Shown: positions 11,760 through 23,275 of the stretch, one piece after another
Position numbering within the stretch: the stretch's first letter is position 1
Layout of the letters: each line of letters begins with the position of its first letter
Made by a program: the position numbers and the translations under genes
Notes under the pieces: generated by a model
The model's input: the letters and a program-made list of their open reading frames with translations, nothing else
The model's database searches: none
Told to the model about the DNA's origin: nothing
NCBI GenBank assembly: GCA_949128115.1
Contig: OX421967.1
Location: 26,366,635 to 26,430,634, forward strand
Direction of reading: 5' to 3'
Origin: Anaspis maculata
Lineage: Eukaryota > Arthropoda > Insecta > Coleoptera > Scraptiidae
Length of the DNA stretch: 64,000 bases

Positions 11760-12060
11760 CTAGCTGTCAAGAGTCAAGCAAATTTGAACAGTGGAAATGG
11801 TGCGCGGAAAGAAATACACCGAAGAAGATAGCTCTAGGTCTTCAACTCCAATGAGATCCACGATCCACAACACATTGTCCTTCGTGATCCTATATCGCTC
11901 CTTAAATTCCTTGTCGTTGTAAACCTCGAAGAGGTTTTTCCGCTCAGCATTTACACGACGAACTGCACCTGCAACGTCTTGCTCTTCTTCAGAAGAGGAA
12001 AATTCGGAGACTTCCGAAAATTCTGAAAGCGCCGAGTCAGATATTTTAGATACGCATACA
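11760..12060 (-). pseudogene. PIF/Harbinger nuclease N-terminal fragment A
   Basis: Read on the minus strand in one frame from about 12060 to a TAG at 11760: SDSALSEFSEVSEFSSSEEE, then a basic linker (RRVNAERKNL), then FEVYNDKEFKERYRITKDN and VLWIVDLIGVEDLEL. The pattern F-x5-EF-x2-RYR-x-TK-x3-L-x3-DLI is the usual N-terminal domain of HARBI1-like (DDE_Tnp_4) nucleases of PIF/Harbinger transposons. The DDE catalytic region that should follow is missing, and the frame runs into unrelated residues and a stop. No start codon is evident. It is related to fragment B at 12890-13126, with the same serine/glutamate-rich head. Confidence 0.6.
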
Positions 12061-12404
12061 GCGTGACATATTGTGACGGCCCGGTCAACAACAAACCGTC
12101 CACCACACGTTTCGATCCGGTTAACTCTTTATTGCAGTTGCCGAATCGTGGGTCGTGTTGGGACCTGATGGGCAAGGGACCTAAACTACCTAAATGTGCA
12201 CATCTAAGGGTTAGGGCAAGAGACAATAAGACAAGAGAAAAGAGGCAGCCATTTTCAGTGTGTGAGGTCTATTTTTGTACCAAAGAAAAACTTGACAAAT
12301 CCAGAATTCAGTTTCATTCCTTTCTCTCAATTTCTTTGCTGTTGCGCATGCCAACGACTCCTGCAGTATTTCCTGTCGTCAAAAGCTGTTCTGGAGCTAC
12401 TGAA

Positions 12405-12780
12405 TCAGCACTGGATATCACCTTGACACATGCTTGATACAGTGTCACTAGCGGCCCAAAATTGTTCAAGTTTCGTCACGGGATCACAGTCCCAGTACTC
12501 CTGTAACTCATCGTTGTCACCGAAGCACTCATACTTTGACTGAGCAATACTTTGCAATAAAGAGCTCCGCGTTCTTGGTGTAAACAACAGCTTTGTTTCC
12601 GCCGTACAGGTACAGGGCTCGTGGAGGCACCCAGCAAGTGTTCGCAATTTCAGTCGGTAACTCCCATCGCCTGAACCTGGAATTGTTGATCGACATAATA
12701 GCATTTACGGAGGCAGTTTGTCATATTCACCTGATCGACAGCCTGTGCATGGATTTATGCCTTAATTCGGCGCAATGATT
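12405..12780 (-). pseudogene. Unassigned frameshifted coding-like segment
   Basis: One minus-strand frame reads RRWELPTEIANTCWVPPRAL, then YLYGGNKAVVYTKNAELFIA and KYCSVK before a stop near 12535. The neighbouring frame then continues with KYECFGDNDELQEYWDCDPV, TKLEQFWAASDTV. The two pieces join smoothly if a single-base change near 12540 is assumed, and both have amino-acid usage typical of real protein (W, Y, C in context, few rare codons). I do not recognise the family. It lies between the two Harbinger fragments, so it may be a second transposon protein or a captured gene piece. Confidence 0.35.
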
Positions 12781-12889
12781 TGCATATTATTCTTCAAAAC
12801 TCGAAGAAATAAATAATGCTGTTAACCTCTGAAATTCCTGACGCTTCTTTGACTTTGACAGCTCGCGACTCGAGGTAGGTACATCTTAT

Positions 12890-13126
12890 CTACGAGACGG
12901 TTTTTTTTTGATCGGCAATGACACAACGAACTGCATCTTCTACTTCTTGTTCTTCTTCAGAAGAATAAAAATCGGAGACGTTGGAAAATTCAAAATAAAG
13001 TGTCGAATCAGACCTTTTAGCGCTTTTAGGTACGTGCATACGCATAAAAAGATGCAAGTAGTTCAAATGCGTGATAACCTTAGCCACAGCCTGTTTGCTA
13101 CCTCGTTTGATACCCTGTTCCTGCAA
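12890..13126 (-). pseudogene. PIF/Harbinger nuclease N-terminal fragment B
   Basis: A 78-codon frame contains RSDSTLYFEFSNVSDFYSSE, then EEQEVEDAVRCV. This aligns with fragment A (SDSALSEFSEVSEFSSSEEE, QDVAGAVRRV) through the acidic head, then ends in a stop after a run of A residues (QKKTVS). The nuclease domain is lost. Two related heads in one element suggest internal duplication or nesting of two copies. Confidence 0.5.
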
Positions 13127-13181
13127 CCCGATTCAATTTGCTACGTCGCAAAATTAGATACCATGTTCGTGCAACCGGGCA

Positions 13182-16100
13182 TCAGTACACCGTATAAAAA
13201 AATTGAGTTTTTATCTTCATTTTTGAGGGAGAAATCTTCAAAATGGTTTTGCGGTCTGCTGAAAATACAGCCTTAAGGCTGCCATTTAGTGACGTCACGT
13301 CAAATGTCATCGCTCACGTGGCTGTGCCAGAGGTGAACAACATGGAAAAATCAAAGTAGGTTCCTACCTCGGTTCCTACTTAAAAAAAGGATAATAAAAC
13401 GCGAAGGTTGACTGGTTAGGTACCTATATTATGTCACTGCAAGAAATTCGACAATCTTACGATGAGGAATTCTCATTACAAGTTTGATAAGATAAGGTGG
13501 CTTTGGCCGGGAATAATCCAGAGCGCGAAAACAAACCACAATCGGAAAGCAATGAGTAAAAGTAGCGCGCGCTCGTTCGTGGCGGCTACCTACCAGAGCT
13601 GATGTGTGTGCATTTGTAATTATAGTTTTTATGTTTATTGGTCTAGGAGGCGCACTAGGTGACGTCATTCGGCGTGTCGATGCGGTTTTGTTTTACGTTT
13701 CGCGAACAGGTGTAAGACTATACCTCACGCAATTAAAGTAATTGGATTCTCATTCATCATTCACCTTGCTAGTAGATGGCTATATTATGATGACGGTTGC
13801 GCTAAGTCGGATCAAGTTCAAGGATCAAGGTCGCCGGTGTGAAAATTTTATTATCGAGCTTGAATAAATAAGCGCCTGTGCATTCGGATTTGCTAGCAGC
13901 TGATTCTCTTAATGCGGTCCTTGAACTTAATCAGATTTAAAAGTTTACTTGTCATAATAGGTACTTGAGCGCGGGTTCAAAGTTGGTAAGCTTGGTTATG
14001 TCACCGCGAGATATGACATAAGAACTGTCAATCTGTATACAGAGCTACACCAGCGCTTGTCAGCCAAGCCAGTGCCTTCCTAGCTACCTATACCTACCTA
14101 GTTGAGAACACAACATTTATTTGAGATTAGGAATTTCGTGTTTTGAACAGGAAGATTTTCAGGGTTTCAAAAGTGTCTTAGAGATGTTTTCACAATCAAC
14201 AAAACGATAAAATTTGCTGGACTGAGCAATAAAAGAAACATACACAAACATAAAAATTATGTTGATATAGGAATGACAGGGCAAAAAATTGGTGCGATTT
14301 CTCGAATCTTTTTAAAAATTCAAAAACTTTCCAGGATTTTAGAAGATTGGTACTCACCTGTGGCTATCGAAAATTGTGAGTAGCTACTTCATTATTTAGT
14401 GCAAAATTCAATGTTCTCTGATCTGAATGGACTGCCATCAAGTCGTAACTTTGGCATAGTTATGCAAAAACACTCCGGTGGCCCAGTGGCGGACTCATGT
14501 GAGTTAATTGGTACCTATACCTGCTGGATAATTTAAAACAAGTTGAATCTTTTTTTTATCAACTCTGCTAGGTTCATATTCTGGAGCAACTTACTCAGTC
14601 AGCAGCAACTGGTCAGTGGTCTTAACTGACCAGACCACAGTCCTCATATTTACAGTCGTATTTTCGGTCTACCGCGATGTTTGTCGTCTAGATTTAGCTA
14701 TCTAAGGTCAATTGTGAAAGAGCTAGGACGGCTCTTGCCGTCGACATCACGATCTTTAATTTTTTTCCAAGAAATACAGAAGCTCTATCGATGACAAGAA
14801 TCATCGTTTCTCTTTCAATTTCGAATATAGACCTTAACGATGAATTTCTTTTGAAACAGCTACAGAGTGCGAAGGCGTGGACACCATATTTTATTTTAGC
14901 AATCGACCGACAATCTTAATGAATTCCGTCCCCTGTCCTGCCTTTTGTTCAACCAAATTTTAATCGGTTTATATTTTTGGTATGCCGAAAATCTTTTGAT
15001 GACTTGAATATGTGGCCCTTTTGAGTTTCGATAGGTTGAAGAAAATGACGTCATATACTCAGTTCAAATGTCATTTCAGATTATCAGTATAGGTAGGCAA
15101 GTAATCAAAAATTGAGTAGGTAAGTAAGTAGGTTTAGCTTTTACTTCAAGTCCCGAGAAATACCCAGAAGGATGTGAAATGGAAAAAAAAAGGTGCAATG
15201 ACTCGAATTAGGTTTTGTGATAGGCGAGTTTTCTTTGACTATTACTGCAATGTGACGTGGGACAGTCAGTACTTATGACGTTTCTGTGGAATGCAAGTGC
15301 ATCTTATGTAATATGTCATCTAGAAAGGCGGTGGAAGGCTGACTCCAGAAAATCGATCATTTATATTCTATTCAGGACATATTTTTCTTTCCTTCAGATT
15401 ACCTAACGTCAACGTCAATAATGGAGTATCAATAACAGCATCATTGTAAGGGGAAAAGTCACTCGAATTTTAATATATTTATTCCATGTAAGGTCCTTCA
15501 AATAAGCAAGCAATTGTCATTTAACTTATTTGAAGGTAAATAAACGTGAATAAATGAACTAAAAGAAGTATAGTGACAGTAAAAAACTAAGGAAAATTGA
15601 AAAAGTCTTTCTGGTGATAAATTTTGTTTTTCATGGATATGCAGGATTCACCCACACGTGATAAATGATGATTGACGTAATTATAGGCCGCCTACTTTCT
15701 CAAAATGCAAATCAAAATCAATGTTGTTTTTTCAAGTGATAATCAAAATGTTTGCTCATGTTGAAAGACTTATCTATATCTCAAGTACCTATCTGGCAAT
15801 CCTGGCATCTAGTTTATATTTGTGATTAACATAGTACCTACCTATCTACAACATATTGATATTATACTTACATTCAAGCAAGCTCAAAACCAAAAAAAAA
15901 TAGCGAACAAGTGTGTAGCACGTCAAAAGAATAATTGAATGCTTCAGAGTTGAAAGCCCAGAAACCTATCTTATACTCTGGTTTCACCCTTGGCTTCACT
16001 GGTATCATTATAAGTTATACTGACCAAAGATTGGCCAAGTATTGTTTTAAAATTTAGTTAAATTGTAAGTAGTGAGTAGTCATCTACTCACTAATAGGTA

Positions 16101-17456
16101 TAATACCAAGACTTGCTCTAAACAAGCATTATTATTATGTACAAATTGAGATCCAAGAATTGGAAAACATTACCTATGCGTTACCATATGTACATATTAT
16201 ATATCATGAGAAATTGTGCTTAACGGTTCACTATGTGAAAAATCGTTCAAGGAAAGTTATATTCCGCCTGTGAGCACCCTGTACCTAATTATTATGAAAA
16301 GAGCTAATTCTTTGAATACTATTATAAAGATAAATAAATAATAAGTAATTGTGGGTGGGGAAACTCGCTGGGAAAGTACAGGTCAAAAAGGTGTACTTAT
16401 TGTCTTTCCCCGTAATACCGTAGGTATGATTTATCGTGCAAATTTGTATTAATTTGTTGAAATTCAAATTTAAAGATTGTAGGTTGAAGTGATAATAACA
16501 AAGTTTGCTTATGATGAAAGACTTGATGAGATGTCAAGTGGGTATTTAGCATCACCTAGTTTTGCGTATCCTAGGTAAAGCTGGGTTCAAAAGAAATGGA
16601 TTAACCTCTCAGATCAGCTCTGATTAATCACTGCTCTCTTGTTAAAATTGACCAATTCTTATAAAAAAAACAGCATTATTTTGTAGTTTTCCAAAAACGG
16701 ATGTAGAAATTTTTTTTTATGTGTTTATTGAGTGCGCAAGATAGGACAGCCCGGGAACTTTGAGACAAAAATCTCCAATAGGTGCATGCAGCTAATTCCA
16801 ACACATATTCACAAATTGTGTGAATATTTTGGACATTTCGATTCATGACATACCGAAAGTCCCAAAAAAAAACTTCGTAGAGATTTTTTGTCGTTGGAGG
16901 TTGAATGTAAAAAAAAAGCATTTGAAATATAAATACGAGAAGCTGTGAAAAATTGAACAAAGCCAAGAATTTTGACAATCTCAGCCTCTTAGACATTCAA
17001 CACACAACCTACTACAAAAAAAAGCCTTTGCAAGGATTTACGGAATTTTTCGGTAGGCATGTTATGAAGCGTAAAAATCGAAAACATCCATAAAGTTGTA
17101 TTTTTTGAACTCGGCTGTAGCAATTTTCAATCTTCTTTTGTTTTTGTTTCTTCTGTTTTGTTTTGACTCAAGCTATAATTGACAACGAGAACTGACAAGT
17201 CTTACCATCTAGGTAGTTATCAGAATCTTTTGAACTTATTGAGAAGTTCTTTTGCTGCGCTAGTTTTTTCCAGCTAAAAAATTAAAGTGGATAAAATACA
17301 GTTTTAAAAGCTAACTGAAGGCGAAATTGGAGTCCGCCGCTGAGAGCCGACTTTTCACCTGAACCAGTCTTTTAACGATTTAAAAAAAACCATAAAGTTT
17401 CAGACCGATGGAAAATTTCCCCTATACAGGTAGATGTAGGTATGCGAGGTACTCAC
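13182..17456. other. Long non-coding stretch, intergenic or intronic
   Basis: No gene is supportable in these 4.3 kb. Notable small items are the dispersed repeat at 15265-15370 and a small hairpin around 15489-15533 (TTCAAATAAG with CTTATTTGAA). The frame at 16676-16996 (minus) is hydrophobic and A/T-driven, with no family resemblance. If the exon at 17457-17605 is real, this is probably its downstream intron. Confidence 0.4.
15265..15370 (+). repeat. Dispersed repeat, copy 2
   Basis: A diverged copy of 2961-3055, sharing TGACGTTTC, TGTGGAATGCAAGTG, TTATGTAATATGTCATCT and a terminal CTCCAGAAAATCG. The insertion CATC after AAGTG distinguishes it. Confidence 0.45.
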
Positions 17457-17605
17457 CAAAGTATTCTGGTATCCCAATCCATACTTTTCATTGTTTCTCT
17501 CTTCCAAGGAGTTAAGGGCTGCCATCTTTTCGTCCTATAGCTACTGATGGATGCCGAGGATCCGGACGAGGTCCTCTTCGGCTCGCACTCGATTAATAAA
17601 ATCGC
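17457..17605 (-). CDS. Candidate exon: 5' UTR plus first 23 codons
   Basis: On the minus strand a good acceptor (ATGATTGCAG) ends at 17606. After 80 bp with two in-frame stops comes AAAGATGG, a strong start context at 17525. The frame reads MAALNSLEERNNEKYGLGYQ then NTL, and ends exactly at a consensus donor GTGAGT beginning at 17456. The coding part is 69 bp, phase 0. The combination of acceptor, start and donor within 150 bp is unlikely by chance, but the protein family is not recognised and neither neighbouring exon is visible. An upstream non-coding exon is implied at a higher coordinate. Confidence 0.5.
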
Positions 17606-18670
17606 CTGCAATCATAACAATACTTATGTGACATAATAGTAAAAAATATAAATTCATGTGACGTAACATTTCGTGTGAAATATAATTGTTTCATGACCAC
17701 AGGTAATGGCTTCAAGGCCAAGCACGCACCTTCTTCCAATACATATTTTTTTATAGTGCGTTAGCATAGGTGGTAAGTTGGTGTCTAATCAGATTCGTGG
17801 TTAGATAGGTGCGCAAATAATCAAATTAGAGGAATCAAGGCCTCTATGGCATTAAACGTCAAGTTTTGTACTTCTGAAAATAGACGGAAGACACAACCAA
17901 TTGTTTTCGATTGGACGCACGCCAAAATTCCGTGTTATAATACAATAAAAATATAAATATACATCACGGTGCGCTACTGCTTCTCCTTGGAGGGTTTTTA
18001 TTTGTTTGCAATCAGCACCAGGTACCAGGCACCAGGACTTGATAATATTTGTATCGGCGAAACTATCAGTTCAGAAAATGAGATTAAATAAATAACTAAG
18101 TATCGATTGATTATAACATGGGCCATCAGAAGAAAATCCACTTAATCTCATATTAGCTGATTCTCAGCTCAACTTTGTTGGTGGAACCGGGAGTTAGGCT
18201 TCGCATCACTACTCTATTTTTGATTGAGTGGAGGCGATGGAAAGATAATTGAATCGCTAAACTACGCCGCCACCTCTATGATTTATAGCCGCATCGTAAC
18301 TTTGACCAAAGAGTTTAGGTACCTACCTATTTTAAATAGACCTAAGCTAGTTTGTATTTTGCAAAGGAGATAATTAGCGGTCACTGGTCTATGGTTTTGT
18401 TTTTGGGAAACCCCATTATGTTTAATGTATGTGCAATAACTCTGCAGGCTTTGACGTCAAATAGGTGACATAATTTAAGAAATAACTTGACTTTGTGTTA
18501 TAGGTGGAGGAATAAGTTGCATGGTATATGATATGAAGGTTTAATTTGAAGTTTTAAACAGGGCAATCATTCACCTTCAATAACTCTCGATTCCTTATTC
18601 TTTATAGTTTTTTTTTAACAAAAATAGGTTGATTTTGATATATTCAGATGAGAACATTTGAAACTGATAC
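17606..18670. other. No supported gene
   Basis: Presumed intron or promoter of the minus-strand candidate gene; no repeats with clear ends and no coding frame. Confidence 0.35.
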
Positions 18671-18949
18671 AATATGACGCTTTTCTTGAGGGAACAGGAC
18701 GAAATTAAACTATTTTTTTATTATAGTCGTATAATGCATTGTTTCCATAATAAAAAACGACCACACGACTAGTACACCTCGGCCAAATTATGTGCATTGG
18801 CTTTCTCGTCTCTCTCCATATTATGCCTTTGACTTTGCAATTTTGTATTTTGCCTGATGAAGCCCTAAATTAGGGAGAAACGTTGCATTATACGACTATA
18901 ATAAAAAAAGTTCAATTTCGTCCTGTTTCCTCAAGAAAAGCGTCATATT
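18671..18949. mobile_element. 279-bp MITE with 66-bp terminal inverted repeats
   Basis: The left repeat begins AATATGACGCTTTTCTTGAG and includes GGACGAAATT and TTATTATAGTCGTATAATGC. The right repeat is its reverse complement, ending CTCAAGAAAAGCGTCATATT. The centre contains CTGATGAAGCCCTAAATTAG. No protein is encoded. Confidence 0.92.
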
Positions 18950-19177
18950 ATACATTAGGAAGGACAAAGAAACCGATCAAAATTTGAAACTGATGACAAA
19001 TTTTTATTTCTAATTTCTTCGGAACTACCTACGACTAGTTATGTTCCTTGTGATATTTAATTGTGATACTTAAGGAAACTGGAGTTTGGAATTGGATTGC
19101 CAAAATACTTTACCACCTCTTCCTCAAGAATTTTCTGTAGGTACCTGTGTGATAATAATTTCCAATTCAATAGCCTT

Positions 19178-20315
19178 CGAAGGCAACGCATTGTGCCATT
19201 GAGAGACGGCGCTCGCTTGACTCTACCGGAGAGTCTTCTACGTTGTACGGAGAAGCTGAAATGAGCATTCGCTTTGGACGGCTTCTGCTGCGAGGAAAGT
19301 TCCTGGTCGCTGACATTGTTGAAGACTTTATACTTGGCCTGGACTTGATGGATAAGTACGGATTAATCCTGGATGTTGGACAACGGACGCTGAAAATCGG
19401 AAACGAGGAAATGGCGTATAGAGCATCCATGAAGGCTGCTGAGGAAATCCGCCTACTTTCTACTGAAACCGTTCGTGTAGCCGCTAACTCCGAGAAAACC
19501 GTGTGGCAAAGATGAGCTTGATCAGACATCGGATCAACACCAAGAACGCCACACCAATTCGACATCAGGCTTCCAGACGCCTACCGTTGGCAAAGCAAAA
19601 AGAAGTGACGAAGCTCTTGAAAAACATGTTGGATCAAGGTACCGTATGATCAAAAACTTTTCTTCTCTAGGCAGGCTGTGGCCTGACCAAAATCAGCCTC
19701 GTTTGCCTGCCTATAGGAGAAAAGTTTTTGATCATACGGTAGAAGTGATAGAAGAATCGACAAGCCCATGGTCATCACCGGTTGTTTTGGTTACGAAGAA
19801 AGACGGGAGTACGCGATTTTGCGTGGACTAACTACCGCAGACTCAATCATGTGAGGGAAAAAAAAAATTCACTGCCTCGGATTGACGACACGCTGTCTGG
19901 AGCGAGATGGTTTTTGACGCTTGACCTGAAGAGTGGTTACTGGCAAATGGACGACAAAGAGAAGACGGCGTTTTCTGCCGAGAGCGGCCTTTATCAGTTT
20001 ACTGCGATGCCTTTTGGGCTTTGTAACGCACCGGCCACGTTTGAACGTCTAATGGAGTACGTCTTGCGAAGTCTAACATAGTAGACTTGCCTAGTCTACT
20101 TCGACGATGTAATGGTCATCGGTCGAATATTAGAAGAGCACCTGAAAAACTTCCAGGGGGTATTTCGACGTCTTCGAGGTGCCCATCTCAAGCTCAATCC
20201 GAAAAAATGCGTGCTCTTCCAGAAGCAAGTCGATTTTTTGGGGCACGGAGTGCCGTCGAAAATAATCGAAACCGATCCCTCGAAAATTGGATACTGTCCG
20301 ATGTTTGGGGAGTAA
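19178..20315 (+). pseudogene. Ty3/Gypsy-type pol fragment (protease to reverse transcriptase)
   Basis: A protease-like tail (RLLLRGKFLVADIVEDFILG LDLMDKYGLI) is followed after a stop by reverse transcriptase blocks: VIEESTSPWSSPVVLVTKKD, YRRLNHV, LTLDLKSGYWQMD, TAMPFGLCNAPATFERLM and the catalytic box VYFDDVMV, then LKLNPKKCVLFQKQVDFLGH. The order and motifs are those of Ty3/Gypsy pol, with YFDD in place of the commoner YVDD. The copy is dead: TGA at 19513, frame changes near 19830 and 19860, a TAG near 20080, no RNase H or integrase, and no LTRs. A 100-bp palindrome is inserted at 19641-19740. Confidence 0.85.
19641..19740. mobile_element. 100-bp palindromic insertion in Gypsy RT
   Basis: ACCGTATGATCAAAAACTTT at the left pairs with AAAGTTTTTGATCATACGGT at the right, around a loop containing GGCTGTGGCCTGACCAAAAT. 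It interrupts the conserved join between GLDQG and VIEEST of the reverse transcriptase, so its limits are known from the protein. A second element with the same ends and loop but a different stem is at 56846-56967. Confidence 0.8.
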
Positions 20316-21818
20316 CAATGAGCCTATTGAATAGGCTCAAGAAAGGGGCAGTGTTACGAGTGGCAGTTTTCTCGTGCATGCGAAAGCACACGTGGTTGTT
20401 CTAGACGTTCAGAAATAATCGGTAAGTATAGGACAAATAAGGAGCTGATACCTACTTGCGGATAAGCGGATAGTCGAAAACATTTTAGATCCCCTAAGAA
20501 TAAATTCATTGAGTGGAAACTTTGATAGCCGATAAATGACGAACTTCCTGTACAAATGGTGGATGTGTTGGTCAAGAAGACATGATTATTCGATGCTGTC
20601 CTTTCACAAAAGTCACACTTCACGGCTGACTATCAAAACATATTAAAAACAATGTATTTGTGTAATAGTCGCACAAAATAGTCATAATAATAATAAAAAG
20701 TGAGGTATTTCAGAAAGATTCTCATGTAATCTAACCAATACAAGATTTTTCATAGGTTACAAAATAAAGATAAGGCATAAGGCGGCTTAGACTTACGACA
20801 TAACCTACCTATCTGAACAATCTCAGCAGATAATCTTGAAGTGATTTTGGATTTCAAAAGGATTAGCACTAGCAGAGCAGTGATATCACACAGCACGTTT
20901 GATTCCCAAAAATTTCCATTTATAGTTCGCAAACTCAACATTTCAAATTAATTTCAGTGTTCCAGTTTTGTTTTCTTTCACCTTATCCTCGCTTGAACCT
21001 GCAAGCAATCGGCAACAATAGCTAAAGTAATTAATTGTTGGTAGGTAGATGGTGTAGTGTTTTGAGAAATAAAAATTTACATCAACACTTGATTTTTTTT
21101 CATTTACCTATACCAATTTGTATGCGTGCTGCTGTTGAACAATAAATAATTCCTTTGTATAAATTGATGAATAGCTCATCCATGCGAACTCCTAAGTATC
21201 CAGTAATAGGATATTTAAGAATTTATTGGTTTTTAATAAGTGGTTACAATTAAAAATTCACTCACTTCAGCTATAAAAGTTGCAAATTTGCGATGTTTAC
21301 ATCATTGTGTGGACAGGAAAAAATGCGAAATAAATGGATTTTCAATTTTTTGCTCGTTTTATCCTTGGATTTGCGCGATAATTTGAACATTACATCATAA
21401 TAGCGATTTCCACTTGATTGCACTTTTGCATCGCATTGTTCTGAAAAAATGCAGTAAAACGTTTACTTCCTCGAATTTATAAACGAACTTTTTCAATCGG
21501 CAAAAAGTACCTCAACCCATCTGGAAATAATATCGTCGAAGGTATGTGTCTATACCTGGCCTGAGTCTAAGCACTAGGTTTTCTCCCCATTATTCCCTCC
21601 GGTTTTCGGTAGGCATCAGGCAGTCCTAATCTATCTAGATATCCTACTCAAAAAAGTTTTAATCGTTCGATTTAATTTTGTCAAGTACCTACGTGAAGTA
21701 CATATGATTCAAGGTGGGTGGGTATTTCCATCTCCAATAAACCTCCCAATAACTTGTCATCATGTAGTGGAAGCCATACTTACTGTAAGTTTATTGAAAC
21801 CTTTCTAAATAAATATAA
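20316..21818. other. No supported gene
   Basis: AT-rich sequence; the frames at 20354-20941 lack family resemblance and are broken by stops in neighbouring positions. Confidence 0.4.
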
Positions 21819-21957
21819 TAGTGTGATTCTGTAAAAAAATATAACATTCCATAAACGCTCTGTTATGTGAAAAATCCAGACGGCCATTGGCTGTTGCCTA
21901 GGCAATAACAGCATAACAGAGCCTTTATAGTAAGTTATTTTTTAAAGAATCGCACCA
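21819..21957. mobile_element. TAA-flanked MITE, copy 2
   Basis: 139 bp with ends TAGTGTGATTCTG and GAATCGCACCA, flanked on both sides by TAA. It is highly similar to 7500-7638, including CATAAACGCTCTGTTATGT and GCATAACAGAGCCTTTATA. Confidence 0.85.
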
Positions 21958-22946
21958 TAAGTTTTCTTCACGTTGACGAGTATCATTATATATTATTCAG
22001 CCCTTTTCCAAGGTAATAATAACAAACCAATAAGTCAATAACGTTCTCGAGCTTGCACTGTCGTAATGAGAACAGAATTAATACAATTGTGGAGACCCCG
22101 ACAGCCGGTAACCGACGAACCTCCCATATTTCCAGAAATGGTGGATGCGCTAAATTATTAGCCACTATTTCTCGGCTGGCGTATCCATCATTCATCCCAG
22201 TATGAGAAGTTCGTTGTTCCATCGACTTTTGGATTCTTTACCATAGGTATTCGTTCGTAGAAAGTACTCAACCTCGAATCAAAAATTTAAGCTTTCACGA
22301 ATGCAAAAAAGGTTGAACAATCTCAAAAAGGCTGAACCGCATGCATTTAGTATTCAGAGATACAATGAGCATGTCAAGTTGAAAAAAAATAACAAACGAA
22401 TCTCTTCCAGAATCACGCAATGTCACGTAGGACTCTTGAATAAGCCGGTACTTATATTTCAGTAGCAATAAAATCGTGTTACATTGTAAGGAGGTATACT
22501 TAATTATTGAAACTTCCATGTTATTAAAAGAATAAGAAATTTGATAAGCTCTATCGTCTACTGTTTCAAGTTTGAAAACATCACTTGCTGTTATTTTATA
22601 CCTATGACTTCGCCAAAACTTTCAAAAACACAAGAAACCTGCCTGTTGCAAACTGGCAGATCGACGTTTTGATCTAAATTGCCCCTACAATAATGATCCT
22701 TTAATAAGGGGCGAAGAACGTGTCTGTGGAGTTTTGGGGTCGGATATTCTGAATTTCCCGCCCGTTTCAGCACCCTCATGCGGCAGTTGCGAGCATGTTT
22801 GTAAGGGGAATTGTCAATACTGAAAGCTTATGAATAGGGTCCTTGCATGAATTTTATATTGAGACGATTACTTCATAAAATTATTCAAAACGTCATCCAC
22901 AATAATTTCCGCCGAAAAAAAAATCAAAAAAATTGGTCCATCCTTT
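21958..22946. other. No supported gene
   Basis: Three short minus-strand frames here (60-80 codons) show no domains or splice signals I could support. Confidence 0.4.
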
Positions 22947-23275
22947 ATGGTGGCCCTACATTAAGAATCAAAAGCTGCAGCTTTTTTAGCTGCTGAGCTC
23001 TGATTGGACCTGACGCCTGTCATTGCTGTCAATGACTAACATATGACCAATGAGAGCTCGGCAGCTGAAAAAGCTGCAGCATTTGATGCTCAATGTAAAG
23101 GTGCGTTCAGTCAGCATATTTAGCCGCAAGTTTTAATTTTAGTCGTAAGCGCTGCATCACTTATTGGCTGTTCTGAGGAGGCTGGCTCATAAGAGCCAAT
23201 GGGCGTCGCTGCGCTTGCGACTAAAATTAAAACTTGCGGCTAAATAAGCTGACTGAACGCACCTTACGGCCACCA
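22947..23275. mobile_element. Outer MITE, split by a second MITE
   Basis: The left repeat ATGGTGGCCCTACATTAAGA... AAAAGCTGCAGCTTTTT pairs with AAAAAGCTGCAGCATTTGAT...CAATGTA, then, after the 168-bp insertion, CGGCCACCAT. Removing the insertion restores an intact terminal inverted repeat of about 45 bp, so the original element was roughly 160 bp long. No coding capacity. Confidence 0.88.
23098..23264. mobile_element. 168-bp MITE, copy 2 (nested)
   Basis: Nearly identical to 10212-10379. It is inserted in the right terminal repeat of the 22947-23275 MITE, with TA on either side (GTA before, TAC after), so the target duplication is the dinucleotide TA, as in Tc1/mariner-type insertion. Confidence 0.9.

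Larger units (their letters stand above)
11438..13181 (-). mobile_element. Decayed PIF/Harbinger-type DNA transposon
   Basis: The left end CCCCCGGTTGCAAGAAAC pairs with a right end that reads, on the minus strand, GCCCGGTTGCACGAACATGG. Both are followed by similar subterminal words (AATTTGC, CGTCGCAAA or TTTGCGACG, GGTATC), giving imperfect terminal repeats of about 75 bp. TCA follows or precedes both ends and may be a variant target duplication. CGGTTGCA ends are common in insect Harbinger elements. Inside, on the minus strand, lie two related N-terminal nuclease fragments and one unassigned coding-like segment. The catalytic part of the nuclease is absent, so the element cannot be autonomous. 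Confidence 0.5.

Noticed and set aside
16676..16996. 106-codon hydrophobic minus-strand frame
   Set aside because: A/T-driven composition (poly-T runs) and no recognisable family.
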